64,000 nt of DNA from Reichenbachiella versicolor (GCF_003171675.1 NZ_QFZQ01000002.1:558001-622000); one strand, 5' to 3'. Numbered from the stretch's first letter, positions 28,728 to 38,704 are shown. Notes: a model not told the origin generated them from the letters alone. Numbers and translations are program-made.

Positions 28728-28876
28728 AACGTTTTATAGGTTGTTTTATTAATAAGTTACAGCTTATAATTATCATTCATGCACCCGAACTACATTATTA
28801 ACACACTGACAACAAATAGATAACAAACCTAAAATCTTACTATCTCAGAAGCTCATCTATTCAAAATAGATAAAAC

Positions 28877-29653
28877 TCATTTAAAGCTAACTGCATTCAG
28901 CATCAACCCACTGGCTGGAGCTACATAAGTCACAGGGTTGTGCTCTTTGGCATCTATAAGCGCTTGCATTTCTTCAAGAGTGATATCTCCCCTACCTAGA
29001 TTGATCAAGCACCCCATCATGATCCGAACTTGATGGCGCATGAAACCTTTTCCTCTGACTTTAAATACATAACTTTTCTCAGGAAAGAAGCTTGCAGTCA
29101 TCATATCATTGGCAACAATCTCTGCTGAATCTATACTACGACGAGTAACAGTGTCTTCTTTGGGTTTGTAGGCAAAATTGATAAAGTCGTGCTCTCCTTC
29201 TAGCAGTTTAGCGCCTTGCTTCATTAGCTCAATGTCCAACTCACCTAGCAAGCAACACATGTATGGTGCCGCGAAAGGGTGATTCTTTTGACCATAAGAA
29301 AATAAGTAGGTGTACTCCTTGGTCTTAGGGTCATTGATGACATTGAACTCCTTCCCTACCTCTTCTATACTTAGAGCACGAATATCGGCAGGTAAGTTTT
29401 CATTGAACTTGACAAGAAAGCTGTCAATCTCAATCGGATCATCAAGGAATAATTCAAAATAGGATTGGTTTGCAGAAACTAGTGCATCTGTACGTCCAGT
29501 GATGAGGACTTTGAACTTAGCCCCATCAAGCACATACCTGAGTGTACGCTCTACCATTCTCTGAACGGTATTTACTTCTGGTTGTATCGCCCAACCATGA
29601 TATCTAAATCCCAAGTACTGGATCTCAACCAGATAGAAGAATTTACTTTTCAC
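28877..29653 (-). CDS. TruA-family tRNA pseudouridine synthase with altered active-site motif
   Basis: The protein has 258 residues, the length of TruA, and the fold motifs are in order: YLGFRYHGWAIQP near the N-terminus, GRTDA with the probable catalytic Asp56, and RGKGFMRHQVRIMMGCLINLG near 205-225. TruA isomerises U38-40 in the tRNA anticodon arm. In the canonical family the Asp is followed by GVHA or GVSA; here it reads GRTDALVSA, so this may be a paralogue with a different target. It is transcribed alone, divergent from the membrane protein at 29759. Confidence 0.85.
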   Translation of the reverse strand: MKSKFFYLVEIQYLGFRYHGWAIQPEVNTVQRMVERTLRYVLDGAKFKVLITGRTDALVSANQSYFELFLDDPIEIDSFLVKFNENLPADIRALSIEEVGKEFNVINDPKTKEYTYLFSYGQKNHPFAAPYMCCLLGELDIELMKQGAKLLEGEHDFINFAYKPKEDTVTRRSIDSAEIVANDMMTASFFPEKSYVFKVRGKGFMRHQVRIMMGCLINLGRGDITLEEMQALIDAKEHNPVTYVAPASGLMLNAVSFK

Positions 29654-29758
29654 TTTGCTATTGACTTATCCAAAAGCGAATTTGAGGTAACTTCATGAAT
29701 CAAGAAGCGATTCTTTGCGTTTTTATTCATTTGGCGTTTTAATTTGATTGTATCCTTT

Positions 29759-30121
29759 ATGAATTGGCTACTACTTCTCAGCGGAATTTTAAGCATCTTA
29801 CTGGTCACTGCTCATAGTATCATCGGCGAATTAAAAATTTTTAGAAGCTCCAAAAACTCACCACAAGGCATGTATAAAGGTATTCTATGGGCTAGTTGGC
29901 ATGCTCTCACATTATTCGGTTACGTCTGTGGAAGTTTGTTGATCTTCATGGCTTGTAATACTTTTGTAATAGCTACTAGATATGGGGCTTTCAGTTTATA
30001 TGCGATTTTAGCAACCTACCTTATATCTGCACTATTAATATTCTCCGCTACCAAAGGCAAACATCCAGCATGGGGTGTTCTTTTAATTATTTCGGTGCTT
30101 TTGACCTCAGTGGTTTATTAA
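29759..30121 (+). CDS. Small four-helix membrane protein
   Basis: The protein has 120 residues from the ATG at 29759; an upstream TTG at 29744 is possible. Four transmembrane segments are evident (LLLLSGILSILLVTAHSI, ILWASWHALTLFGYVCGS, LYAILATYLISALLIF, WGVLLIISVLLTSVVY). His residues lie within the first two helices. The family is not recognised. It lies upstream of the acyl-CoA dehydrogenase but is separated by about 200 bp. Confidence 0.75.
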   Translation: MNWLLLLSGILSILLVTAHSIIGELKIFRSSKNSPQGMYKGILWASWHALTLFGYVCGSLLIFMACNTFVIATRYGAFSLYAILATYLISALLIFSATKGKHPAWGVLLIISVLLTSVVY

Positions 30122-30317
30122 TCAATCCATTCCAAAATTAATTTGAGGCATCAAAGGGGTTCTTTTGATACCGCTGGCTTTCAGCATCATATAACCAATT
30201 CATGACAATAGTCGTTAATTAGATTAATTTATTATGCATGCAGAGTATTTTTTAGTATATTTCAAATACGCTGCAAAACATGCAGATGATTATTGACAAC
30301 TATAAGACCCTTTTATT

Positions 30318-32111
30318 ATGGAAGCTGTACAAGAAAAACGAACGATCAGAGGCGGTGAATACTTAGTCTGGGAGACTGATGCACAAGAAGTATTTATCCC
30401 CGAGGAATTTACTGAGGAACAAAAAATGATGGCAGCTGCCACTCAGGATTTCATTGAAAAAGAAATCGAACCAAACCGAGAAAAGATCGAAAAACAAGAA
30501 GGTACAGTAGTTCCAGACATCATGACTAAAGCTGGCGAACTAGGTCTTCTGGGCATTTCTGTTCCTGAGGAATATGGTGGTATGGGAATGAGTTTCAATA
30601 CTTCCATGCTCATCGCAGATATATTAGGATCTACAGGATCATTTTCAACTACTTATGGCGCACACACTGGTATCGGTACTCTACCGATTCTCTACTATGG
30701 TACTGAAGAACAAAAGCAAACTTACCTTCCCAAAATCGCTACTGGCGAATGGAAAGCTTGCTACTGTCTAACAGAGCCGGATGCTGGTTCAGATGCTAAC
30801 TCTGGAAAGACTAAGGCAACCCTAACAGACGACGGAAAACATTACTTGATTAGTGGTCAAAAGATGTGGATCTCTAATGGTGGCTTTGCCGATCTATTCA
30901 TAGTCTTCGCCAAAATTGATGATGACAAGAAATTAACAGCTTTTATAGTAGAGAAATCATTCGGTGGCATCACAATGAATGATGAGGAAGTAAAACTAGG
31001 AATCAAAGGATCTTCCACCAGACAGGTTTTCTTCAACGACACCAAAGTACCTGTTGAAAATATGCTATCTGAAAGAGAGAATGGATTTAAAATAGCTGTA
31101 AATATTCTAAACATAGGACGTATCAAACTAGGCGCTGGCGTATTGGGTGGCTGTAAAGATGTGGTCAATAAATCAACAAATTATGCCAATGAAAGAAAGC
31201 AGTTTGGCACTTCTATATCTTCTTTCGGCGCTATCAAGCACAAACTTGCCGAAATGGCTATTAAAACTTGGGTGACTGAATCTATTTGCTATCGTGCTGG
31301 TCAGAATATTGATGATAAAATAGAAGATCTTATTAGCAGAGGAACACCTGATCACGAAGCTAAATTGAAAGCATTTGAACAGTTTGCTATAGAGTGTGCT
31401 ATTGCTAAAATTCATGGTTCAGAATCTATCGATTATGTAGTAGATCAAGGTGTGCAGGTGTATGGAGGTATGGGATTCTCTGAAGAAGCTCCTATGGCCA
31501 GAGCTTATAGAGATGCTCGTATTTGTCGTATCTATGAAGGCACTAATGAAATCAATCGAATGCTAATGGTCGGCATGGTACTCAAGCGAGCCATGAAAGG
31601 TGAACTCAATATCATGGAGCCTGCCATGGCAGTAGCTAAAGAATTAACCGCAGTACCTTCTTTTGAGACTCCAGACTTGTCTCAACCTTTCGCTGAGGAA
31701 AAAGAAGTATTAAAGAGACTAAAAAAATCAGTACTTATGGTGGCTGGTAAAGCAGCTCAGACATTTGGCCCAGCTTTTGAACAAGAGCAAGAGATCATGA
31801 TGAATGTAGCGGATATGATGATTGAAATCTATGCTGCGGAGTCTGCGATCTTGAGAGCAGAGAAATTGACAAGCATGCAAGGTAATGCGGCTTCTTTGCA
31901 AGCTAATATGGCTAAAATATACTTGTACGAAGCTTCTGAGAAAATCAATAAGGCTGGCAAAGACGCTATTATTTCATTTACTCAAGGGGATGAACAAAGA
32001 GTGATGCTGATGGGATTGAAAAGATTTACTAAAATGAACCCTGTTAACGTGAAGGAGATAAGAAGGGAGGTAGCAGATCATCTAATTGCAGAAAATAAGT
32101 ATGCAATCTGA
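30318..32111 (+). CDS. Acyl-CoA dehydrogenase (long form)
   Basis: The protein has 597 residues, the length of the Bacteroidota/Bacillus-type extended acyl-CoA dehydrogenase rather than the ~380-residue core enzyme. It shows the FAD/substrate motif CYCLTEPDAGSDANSG (about 152-167), the second motif QVYGGMGFSEEAPMARAYRD and the conserved RICRIYEGTNEINRM loop. An extra C-terminal helical domain of about 180 residues follows. It performs the first step of fatty-acid beta-oxidation, passing electrons to ETF. It is a single gene with a strong terminator 35 bp downstream. Confidence 0.95.
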   Translation: MEAVQEKRTIRGGEYLVWETDAQEVFIPEEFTEEQKMMAAATQDFIEKEIEPNREKIEKQEGTVVPDIMTKAGELGLLGISVPEEYGGMGMSFNTSMLIADILGSTGSFSTTYGAHTGIGTLPILYYGTEEQKQTYLPKIATGEWKACYCLTEPDAGSDANSGKTKATLTDDGKHYLISGQKMWISNGGFADLFIVFAKIDDDKKLTAFIVEKSFGGITMNDEEVKLGIKGSSTRQVFFNDTKVPVENMLSERENGFKIAVNILNIGRIKLGAGVLGGCKDVVNKSTNYANERKQFGTSISSFGAIKHKLAEMAIKTWVTESICYRAGQNIDDKIEDLISRGTPDHEAKLKAFEQFAIECAIAKIHGSESIDYVVDQGVQVYGGMGFSEEAPMARAYRDARICRIYEGTNEINRMLMVGMVLKRAMKGELNIMEPAMAVAKELTAVPSFETPDLSQPFAEEKEVLKRLKKSVLMVAGKAAQTFGPAFEQEQEIMMNVADMMIEIYAAESAILRAEKLTSMQGNAASLQANMAKIYLYEASEKINKAGKDAIISFTQGDEQRVMLMGLKRFTKMNPVNVKEIRREVADHLIAENKYAI

Positions 32112-32146
32112 TGTAAAAGTGACAATTATACTTTTGAGAGAAGTAG

Positions 32147-32175
32147 CCGTTCCGAATTTCGGAACGGTTTTTTTC
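32147..32175 (+). terminator. Terminator of the acyl-CoA dehydrogenase gene
   Basis: CCGTTCCG pairs with CGGAACGG around a 5-nt loop and is followed by a run of seven T. Confidence 0.95.
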
Positions 32176-32320
32176 TGGCCAAGATTCAATACTTCCCCCC
32201 CTGTCGATACTGGATATTTAAGCCATAAACCCCCTTCTTAGAAACGACTTGTCATGAGTGGGCTAAATTTTATTTAATTGTATCAAAGACTCCGTGTAAA
32301 TTGCAAGCAAAAAACTGCCT

Positions 32321-33697
32321 ATGGATACCGAAATCCTCGCGCGCATTCAGTTTGCATTTACAATAGCCTTCCACTACATCTACCCTCCTCTTAGTATCGG
32401 TCTTGGATTGATCATGGTGATTTTCGAGTCACTCTACATTCGTACCAAAAACGAAAAGTATCACACACTCGCTAAGTTTTGGACCAAAATTTTCGCACTG
32501 ACCTTTGGAATCGGAGTGGTCACTGGTATAGTAATGGAGTTTGAGTTTGGGACTAATTGGGCTACTTATTCTAGATATGTTGGAGATGTCTTTGGTAGTG
32601 CATTAGCTGCGGAAGGCATATTTGCCTTTGCTCTTGAAAGTGGCTTTCTTGGAGTTCTACTATTTGGTTGGAATAGAGTCAAGCCTTGGGTTCACTTAGT
32701 TTCGACTATGGGAGTATTCTTCGGATCAATGTTTTCAGCAGTCTGGATTGTAATTGCTAATAGTTGGCAACAAACTCCAGCAGGGTATCACGTCGTTGGT
32801 GAAGGTTTGAATGCCAGAGCCGAAATCACAGACTTTTGGGCGATGGTCTTCAACCCCTCTAGTGTCGATAGACTCAGTCATGTATGGTTAGGGGCGTTTC
32901 TGTCAGGAGCATTTTTGGTATTAAGTGTACATGCTTATTACTTGGTAAAAGGTCGATATGTAGAAATTTCTAAAACTGCTTTTAAAATAGCCTTGGTCGT
33001 AGCTACTATTTTCTCTTTGGGCCAGTTACTTACTGGTCATCACTCAGCCGACGGAGTAGCAATCAATCAACCTGCTAAACTTGCGGCTCTAGAAGGACAC
33101 TTCGAAGCTGAAGCAGCTGCAGATATGTACATATTGGGTTGGGTAAATAAAGAGGAACAATCTGTGACCGGTATCAAAGTACCCGGTGGATTATCCTTTC
33201 TCCTTCATCAAGATTTCGAAACACCAGTGACTGGACTAAATGCTTTTCCTGAAGACGAACGTCCCCCTCAGGTCAATGCCGTATTCCAGTTTTACCACAT
33301 TATGGTTGCGATAGGTATGACTTTGATTGGATTGAGTTTGTTAGGCTGTTTTTATTGGTGGAAAGGAAAACTTTTCGAAACCAAATGGTTGCTCACTGCA
33401 TTTATATTCGCTGCGCTCCTACCGCAAATCGCCAATCAAGCAGGATGGTTTGCAGCCGAAATGGGTAGACAACCTTGGGTGGTATATGGATTGCTTAGAA
33501 CCTCTGAGGCATTTTCGCAAGCTGTGAGTGCCAATCAGATAATGTTCTCTTTAATTCTCTTCTTCTTCGTTTATCTCCTGCTATTCATTTTGTTTGTTTA
33601 CTTACTTGATAAGAAAATCAAACACGGCCCATACGATGAGACACTTGTAGACGATAGACCCAATACTCAAGGCATCATGGATGCTATTAAAGCTTAA
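32321..33697 (+). CDS. cydA: Cytochrome bd ubiquinol oxidase subunit I
   Basis: The protein has 458 residues, nine predicted membrane helices and a short Q-loop. It starts with the family pattern (MDTEILARIQFAFTIAFHYI), including the N-terminal His axial ligand. GRQPWVVYGLLRTSEA near residue 388 is the CydA signature. Subunit I carries haems b558, b595 and d and oxidises quinol while reducing oxygen to water with high affinity. The gene is followed 5 bp later by cydB, forming a two-gene operon. No cydX-like frame was recognised downstream. Confidence 0.97.
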   Translation: MDTEILARIQFAFTIAFHYIYPPLSIGLGLIMVIFESLYIRTKNEKYHTLAKFWTKIFALTFGIGVVTGIVMEFEFGTNWATYSRYVGDVFGSALAAEGIFAFALESGFLGVLLFGWNRVKPWVHLVSTMGVFFGSMFSAVWIVIANSWQQTPAGYHVVGEGLNARAEITDFWAMVFNPSSVDRLSHVWLGAFLSGAFLVLSVHAYYLVKGRYVEISKTAFKIALVVATIFSLGQLLTGHHSADGVAINQPAKLAALEGHFEAEAAADMYILGWVNKEEQSVTGIKVPGGLSFLLHQDFETPVTGLNAFPEDERPPQVNAVFQFYHIMVAIGMTLIGLSLLGCFYWWKGKLFETKWLLTAFIFAALLPQIANQAGWFAAEMGRQPWVVYGLLRTSEAFSQAVSANQIMFSLILFFFVYLLLFILFVYLLDKKIKHGPYDETLVDDRPNTQGIMDAIKA

Positions 33698-33702
33698 TCA
33701 TT

Positions 33703-34740
33703 ATGGAAACTTTATTTGGAATAGATTACCCTACCCTTTGGTTTTTAGTAGTTGGTGGGTTGTTTTCAGGATATGCCATTTTAGATGGTTTTGATTTTGG
33801 GGCTGGCGCTTGGCATTTATTCTTTAAGAAGGAAGAAAACCGTCGAATAGCGCTCAATGCTATTGGCCCTGTATGGGATGGGAATGAGGTATGGTTAGTT
33901 ATTGGTGGAGGAGCACTATTTGCAGGATTCCCAGTCATGTATGCTACATTCTTGTCATCGATGTACGTTCCATTCATGCTCTTTTTAGTGTTCATTATAT
34001 TCAGAGCTATAGCAATAGAATTTCGAGGCAAAGAACCTATGAAATGGTGGAGGCAGACTTGGGACGTATGCTACAGTGTATCTAGTATCACCTTAGCTTT
34101 TCTCCTAGGCGTTGTTCTTGGTAACGTCATCCAAGGAATAGCAATAGGTCCAGAATACTCTTATGAAGAAGCTGGGTTCTTTGAGTTCTTGAATCCTTAT
34201 GCTCTTATCACTGGTGTAACTACGCTATCTCTTTTCATGACTCATGGCGCAATTTATCTACTGTTAAAAACTGAGGGCAGATTATTTGCTAAGATGAAGT
34301 TTCTTCTTAGAGGCGGCATCATATTCTTCATTATCAGTTTTACAGTGATGTCCATTTATACATTGCTTTTCATCCCTCATTTAACAGACGACTTCAAGGA
34401 GACACCTATACTATTCATAGTTCCTATCCTGACGTTTTTAAGTGTAGCTAACGTTCCTAGATTAGCCAACAAAAAGAAGTATGGGCAGGCATTCGCATTC
34501 ACGTCCTTGACTATAAGTCTTCTACTAGTTCAAGTCGCAATTGAAGTCTATCCTAAGCTTCTATTTTCCACTGTAGATCCAATGTATGATTTAGACATCT
34601 ATAACTCCGCAGCTTCTGACAAATCTTTGGGAATGATGTTGATAATGGTGGCTATTGGCACACCTCTAGTTCTTAGCTATACATTTTTTGTTTATAAGAC
34701 CTTTAGTGGAAAAGTACAGCTAGACGAAACAAGTTATTAA
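33703..34740 (+). CDS. cydB: Cytochrome bd ubiquinol oxidase subunit II
   Basis: The protein has 345 residues with eight or nine membrane helices. The N-terminal motif DGFDFGAGAWHLFF and the WDGNEVWLVIGGGALFAGFP segment identify CydB, the structural partner that stabilises the haems of subunit I. It is translated 5 bp after cydA and is followed by a long hairpin. Confidence 0.97.
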   Translation: METLFGIDYPTLWFLVVGGLFSGYAILDGFDFGAGAWHLFFKKEENRRIALNAIGPVWDGNEVWLVIGGGALFAGFPVMYATFLSSMYVPFMLFLVFIIFRAIAIEFRGKEPMKWWRQTWDVCYSVSSITLAFLLGVVLGNVIQGIAIGPEYSYEEAGFFEFLNPYALITGVTTLSLFMTHGAIYLLLKTEGRLFAKMKFLLRGGIIFFIISFTVMSIYTLLFIPHLTDDFKETPILFIVPILTFLSVANVPRLANKKKYGQAFAFTSLTISLLLVQVAIEVYPKLLFSTVDPMYDLDIYNSAASDKSLGMMLIMVAIGTPLVLSYTFFVYKTFSGKVQLDETSY

Positions 34741-34745
34741 ATGTA

Positions 34746-34776
34746 ATCACAGTACAGAATCCAATTCTGTGCTGTG
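34746..34776. terminator. Hairpin after cydAB
   Basis: TCACAGTACAGAAT pairs with ATTCTGTGCTGTGA (14 bp, one G-T wobble) around a 3-nt loop. There is no clear T-run, but the site lies between convergent cydB and ispE, so it may act in both directions. Confidence 0.6.
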
Positions 34777-34804
34777 ACTTATTGTACCCAAGTGGACAAT
34801 GCCG

Positions 34805-35626
34805 TTATATCGATAACTGAGAAATAAATGTAGGCATATCCCCAAAATGTAATTTTAAATCCAGCTCATCAGCTTCAGAAGGAAACAAGCCATACACAGA
34901 AGCTCCACTTCCTGTCATACTCACATAGTCCGCTCCCAGAGTGTATAGTTTATCTTTCAAAGAAAGAATTTCTGGATAAGCATCAAAAACAGAGGGTTCA
35001 AAGTCATTTTTTAATTGGCTTTTCCAATTTGTCACCGGACTGTTTAATATGTCTTTGATTTCTACATTAGGCTTTTGGGGCATCACTTGGCTAAACGCAA
35101 TCTTAGTAGGTACATGAATCATAGGGTTGACTATAACCACTTTGTATCTAGACAAATCCAAATCAATATCATCGAATATCTCACCGATACCTGAAACTAA
35201 TACGGGTTTGTTTTCAATAAAGAAAGGGCAATCTGCACCGAGTTTCTTGGCATAACTCTGCAATTGTTCTATTGTCAAGTTGAGACCAAACTCTTTATCA
35301 AGCATCTTAAGTGCAAAAGCACCATCAGCAGAACCTCCTCCAAGACCTCCCCCCATAGGAATTACTTTGTGAAGATGAATGTGTACGGAACCTATGTCAT
35401 AATCTGTCTTAAGTAATTCGTATGCCTTCACACAAAGGTTTGATTCGGTCTTTCCTGGGATTTCAAGTCCTGAAGATGAGAATTTAAATTCATCTGACGG
35501 CACTATTTCCAAAGCATCCTTCCAGTTTACAGGAATAAAACAAGAGGATATATTATGATAGCCATCTGGACGTTTCGAAACTATATCTAGCCCTAGATTG
35601 ATCTTTGCGTTTGGGAATGTCAGCAT
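34805..35626 (-). CDS. ispE: 4-diphosphocytidyl-2-C-methyl-D-erythritol kinase
   Basis: The protein has 273 residues and the GHMP-kinase ATP motif PMGGGLGGGSADGA at about 94-107. The N-terminus (FPNAKINLGLDIVSKRPDGYH) and the C-terminal SMTGSGASVYGLF motif are typical of IspE. It phosphorylates CDP-methylerythritol in the MEP pathway of isoprenoid synthesis. Its start overlaps the stop of the upstream sulfotransferase gene by 7 bp, so the two are co-transcribed. Confidence 0.97.
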   Translation of the reverse strand: MLTFPNAKINLGLDIVSKRPDGYHNISSCFIPVNWKDALEIVPSDEFKFSSSGLEIPGKTESNLCVKAYELLKTDYDIGSVHIHLHKVIPMGGGLGGGSADGAFALKMLDKEFGLNLTIEQLQSYAKKLGADCPFFIENKPVLVSGIGEIFDDIDLDLSRYKVVIVNPMIHVPTKIAFSQVMPQKPNVEIKDILNSPVTNWKSQLKNDFEPSVFDAYPEILSLKDKLYTLGADYVSMTGSGASVYGLFPSEADELDLKLHFGDMPTFISQLSI

Positions 35627-36393
35627 TTGAATTTGGTATTATTCTTATCGAAAGAGGTTTTTATTTCTTGCCAATTTTCAAGCCACTCTTCAGTTTTTGA
35701 AGGTGTAACTTGTACAAAAGTAGACTTTTTCATTTCCGCAATTGGTAAATCTAAAAATGCTCTAATACTTGAAAGTGTAGTTATCTGATCTTCAAATAAT
35801 GACTCATAGGAAATAGACACAACCTTCTTAAATCTACCTCTTTCGAAAAAAGCCTTTTCTTGACACTCTGATTCAGCAATTTGACTAATTACTTGTTCTG
35901 GGTTTAGTCTTATTTTTCCAACATTTATATCTTTCTTTTTTATGTTATACAAGCCCGTTTTCCTAGCTCTTAAGAAAGAAACTGCATGAATCAATTTATC
36001 TTCTCTATTCAAGTATATCGCTTTACAATTTGAATCAGCTAGACACTTTTCTACTTGTGGATAGGCTTCCAATTGATCTAAACTTATTTTGAAACCTTTC
36101 AAACCTAAATGGCTGCTTTCACCAGGCAACAAATAAGATTGAATTAGATATTTAAGAGGGAAATTAAACCTCGACCTTGAAAAAGATTGCCTATTGAACA
36201 AAAAGGCTATTAGCCTATTCAAAAGATTTGATCTCAAAAAAACATTAAAAGAATTGTTCTCATAAATAGATCGATCGAAGACTTCACCATCCATAGAAAT
36301 GTCTTCATAGTTATCCAGAGTTTCCAATAGATACCATGATCCACTTCGACCAGGAGTGATGATTACAAAATCGTATTTGAGATTATTCCTCAT
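35620..36393 (-). CDS. Sulfotransferase-family protein
   Basis: About 257 residues from the ATG at 36393. The frame extends to a TTG at 36438, but that extension runs through the ychF terminator hairpin, so the inner start is preferred. VIITPGRSGSWYLLETL resembles the 5'-phosphosulfate loop of PAPS-dependent sulfotransferases. The YLNREDKLIHAVSFLRARKTG region resembles the 3'-phosphate loop, with its Arg and Ser positions. The acceptor is unknown; a cell-surface glycan or lipid is plausible. It overlaps ispE. Confidence 0.8.
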   Translation of the reverse strand: MRNNLKYDFVIITPGRSGSWYLLETLDNYEDISMDGEVFDRSIYENNSFNVFLRSNLLNRLIAFLFNRQSFSRSRFNFPLKYLIQSYLLPGESSHLGLKGFKISLDQLEAYPQVEKCLADSNCKAIYLNREDKLIHAVSFLRARKTGLYNIKKKDINVGKIRLNPEQVISQIAESECQEKAFFERGRFKKVVSISYESLFEDQITTLSSIRAFLDLPIAEMKKSTFVQVTPSKTEEWLENWQEIKTSFDKNNTKFKC

Positions 36394-36399
36394 AAAACA

Positions 36400-36432
36400 A
36401 AAAAGCGCTATTCTTTCACAAGAATACCGCTT
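36400..36432 (-). terminator. Terminator of ychF
   Basis: On the minus strand AAGCGGTATTCTT pairs with AAGAATAGCGCTT (one internal mismatch) around a GTGA loop and is followed by TTTT. It begins about 32 bp after the ychF stop. Confidence 0.8.
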
Positions 36433-36463
36433 ATTCAAAATCTTTTATGCTCAGATCAACATA

Positions 36464-37561
36464 TCAAACATTGAATCTAAAATGCATTACATCTCCGTCA
36501 GCCACTATGTATTCTTTACCTTCTACTCTTAGCTTTCCAGCTTCTTTACAGCCAGCTTCCGTTTTATATTCTTGATAATCTGGAATTTTGATTACCTCTG
36601 CCTTGATAAATCCTTTCTCGAAGTCTGTGTGAATCACACCAGCAGCTTGAGGAGCCTTCCAACCTTTCTTTATCGTCCAAGCTCTTACTTCAGTCTTACC
36701 CGCAGTAAAATAGGTGATCAAATCTAGTAACTCATAAGCGGCTCTAATCAGTTTATCCAAACCTGATTCTGTCAATTCATATTCTTCCAAAAACATCTGC
36801 TTATCTTCTGGATCATCCAATTCAGCTATCTGAGATTCGATACTTGCGCTAACTGTAATTACTTGAGCACCTTCATTAGCTACAGCAGCTTTTAAAGCTT
36901 CCACATGTTCATTTCCAGTATGAATAGCTGTCTCTTCTACATTCGCTACATAGATTACTGGTTTGATTGTCAAAAGTTGAAGTGGGCCTACAACTTCTTT
37001 TCTCTCATCCGTTAGTTCAAGTTCACGAGCATTCTTACCTGATTCAAGTAAATCTCTATACTCATATAATACCTCTACAACAGCCTTTAATTTAGCATCA
37101 CCAGATTTAGCAGCTCTTTCATTCTTTTGGATTTGCTTCTCTATTGACTCAAGGTCTTTCAATTGAAGCTCTGTATCTATTACCTCCTTATCCGCTACTG
37201 GATTGACGTGACCATCTACATGGACAATGTTGTCGTCATTGAAGCATCTAGTTACATGGACAATAGCATCAACTTCACGAATATTGGCTAAAAACTTATT
37301 ACCAAGCCCTTCTCCTTTGCTAGCTCCTTTTACCAATCCTGCTATATCTACGAATTCAATCACAGTAGGGAGAACTTTCTCTGGGTCAACTAACCCTTCA
37401 AGAATCTGAAGTCTCTCATCAGGGACAGAAATCACTCCTACATTTGGTTCGATAGTACAGAAAGGAAAATTGGCAGCCTCTGCCTTGTTGCTTGATAGTG
37501 CATTGAACAGTGTTGACTTACCTACATTTGGCAAACCTACAATCCCGCATTGCAATCCCAT
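36464..37561 (-). CDS. ychF: Ribosome-associated ATPase YchF
   Basis: The protein has 365 residues, the standard YchF/OLA1 length. The P-loop reads GLPNVGKST at about 8-16; it is followed by the NFPFCTIEPNVG switch region and DIAGLVKGASKGEGLGNKF. The C-terminal TGS domain ends in DVMHFRFNV. The family prefers ATP over GTP and binds ribosomes, with roles in stress and redox regulation. It lies 6 bp from the AI-2E permease gene on the same strand, and its own terminator follows. Confidence 0.97.
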   Translation of the reverse strand: MGLQCGIVGLPNVGKSTLFNALSSNKAEAANFPFCTIEPNVGVISVPDERLQILEGLVDPEKVLPTVIEFVDIAGLVKGASKGEGLGNKFLANIREVDAIVHVTRCFNDDNIVHVDGHVNPVADKEVIDTELQLKDLESIEKQIQKNERAAKSGDAKLKAVVEVLYEYRDLLESGKNARELELTDERKEVVGPLQLLTIKPVIYVANVEETAIHTGNEHVEALKAAVANEGAQVITVSASIESQIAELDDPEDKQMFLEEYELTESGLDKLIRAAYELLDLITYFTAGKTEVRAWTIKKGWKAPQAAGVIHTDFEKGFIKAEVIKIPDYQEYKTEAGCKEAGKLRVEGKEYIVADGDVMHFRFNV

Positions 37562-37567
37562 GGTATA

Positions 37568-38662
37568 TTATTTTGTTGCTTGAAAAACCTTATAACTCTT
37601 GAATCCAGACCTGATTTCCATAAACGACACCCTCACTATCGTGTAAGCTGGTATCGCCATCACCATACCTGTAATCCCCGCCAATGAAGCGGCGGCAAAG
37701 ATAACAACAAATATTTCTAAGGGATGAGCTTTAACACTTTTAGAAAAGATCAGTGGTTGTAGGACTACATTATCTATGATCTGAACAAAACCAAACACTG
37801 AACCTATCTTAGCGATAAGAATCAAAGTAAAATTATCAAAAGCAAAATGCCCCGTGGTAGATACACCGACCAATATCCCAAACACCGACCCCATTAATGG
37901 TCCCAAATAAGGAATCAAGTTGGCCAAAGCCGCGAAAAGCGCAATAGTAAGTGCATATTTCACACCCAACACGGTTAACCCTACCCCAGCAATAGTAAAA
38001 ATTGATAGCATCTGAAATGTCAACCCTATAAGGTAATTGGATAATAAGTTCTCAATTTTATGAATTGCAGAAATATACAATTCGAAGTATTTGTTAGGTA
38101 TTACGGAGATAACTACTCGACCAAGTAACCCATTTTCGTACAACAAGAAAAAGGTAATGAATGATATGGCCATCATACTTATAAAGAAGCCTCCAGTAAT
38201 GCTTACCAAATTGTTAATTACAGAATTTACTTCAATACTACTAATTATATTAAATGTGCCTTGTCGTATTGTTTCTGTTAGATTATGATCATTAGGATTA
38301 ATCACCTCAGCATGGATTAAAAACTTCTCTAGAGAAACAATTGGCTGCGAAAGATTAGCATACACTTCTTCAAAACTCAGTTCGGAGAGAACATTTATTT
38401 GATCAACAATCAAAGGAATAAATAATAGCATAAATGCTGAAATCACTCCTATCACCACGATAAATGACACAAGAATGGCTAACACTCTTGGCATTTTAAT
38501 ACTGTAGATATAAAGACGATTAATCACATTCGTCAATGGCCTTAGTATAGTTGCTATGACTATTGAGATTACCAGATACAGAAATATATCTGAAAACAAC
38601 CATGCACTAAAGACAAAAGCAGCTGCGATCGCCAGTATTTGAATCAGGGTTTTATTGATCAT
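37568..38662 (-). CDS. AI-2E family transporter / permease
   Basis: The protein has 364 residues and about eight membrane helices, with a cytoplasmic-facing amphipathic central region. ALANLIPYLGPLMGSVFGILV is the conserved PF01594 motif, and the VVLQPLIFSKSVKAHPL segment is typical of the family. Substrates vary (autoinducer export, Na+/H+ antiport), and none can be assigned here. It stands directly upstream of ychF (6-bp gap), likely one transcript. Confidence 0.92.
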   Translation of the reverse strand: MINKTLIQILAIAAAFVFSAWLFSDIFLYLVISIVIATILRPLTNVINRLYIYSIKMPRVLAILVSFIVVIGVISAFMLLFIPLIVDQINVLSELSFEEVYANLSQPIVSLEKFLIHAEVINPNDHNLTETIRQGTFNIISSIEVNSVINNLVSITGGFFISMMAISFITFFLLYENGLLGRVVISVIPNKYFELYISAIHKIENLLSNYLIGLTFQMLSIFTIAGVGLTVLGVKYALTIALFAALANLIPYLGPLMGSVFGILVGVSTTGHFAFDNFTLILIAKIGSVFGFVQIIDNVVLQPLIFSKSVKAHPLEIFVVIFAAASLAGITGMVMAIPAYTIVRVSFMEIRSGFKSYKVFQATK

Positions 38663-38678
38663 GGAGCCAAAATACGAA

Positions 38679-38704
38679 AAAAGCCTCGACTTTCATCGAG
38701 GCTT
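38679..38704 (-). terminator. Terminator of the DUF3276 gene
   Basis: AAGCCTCGA pairs with TCGAGGCTT around an 8-nt loop and is followed by six T on the minus strand. It is about 30 bp after the stop at 38733. Confidence 0.92.

Noticed and set aside
30857-31415. Antisense frames within the acyl-CoA dehydrogenase gene
   Set aside because: They are shadow frames of a clearly conserved plus-strand coding sequence.
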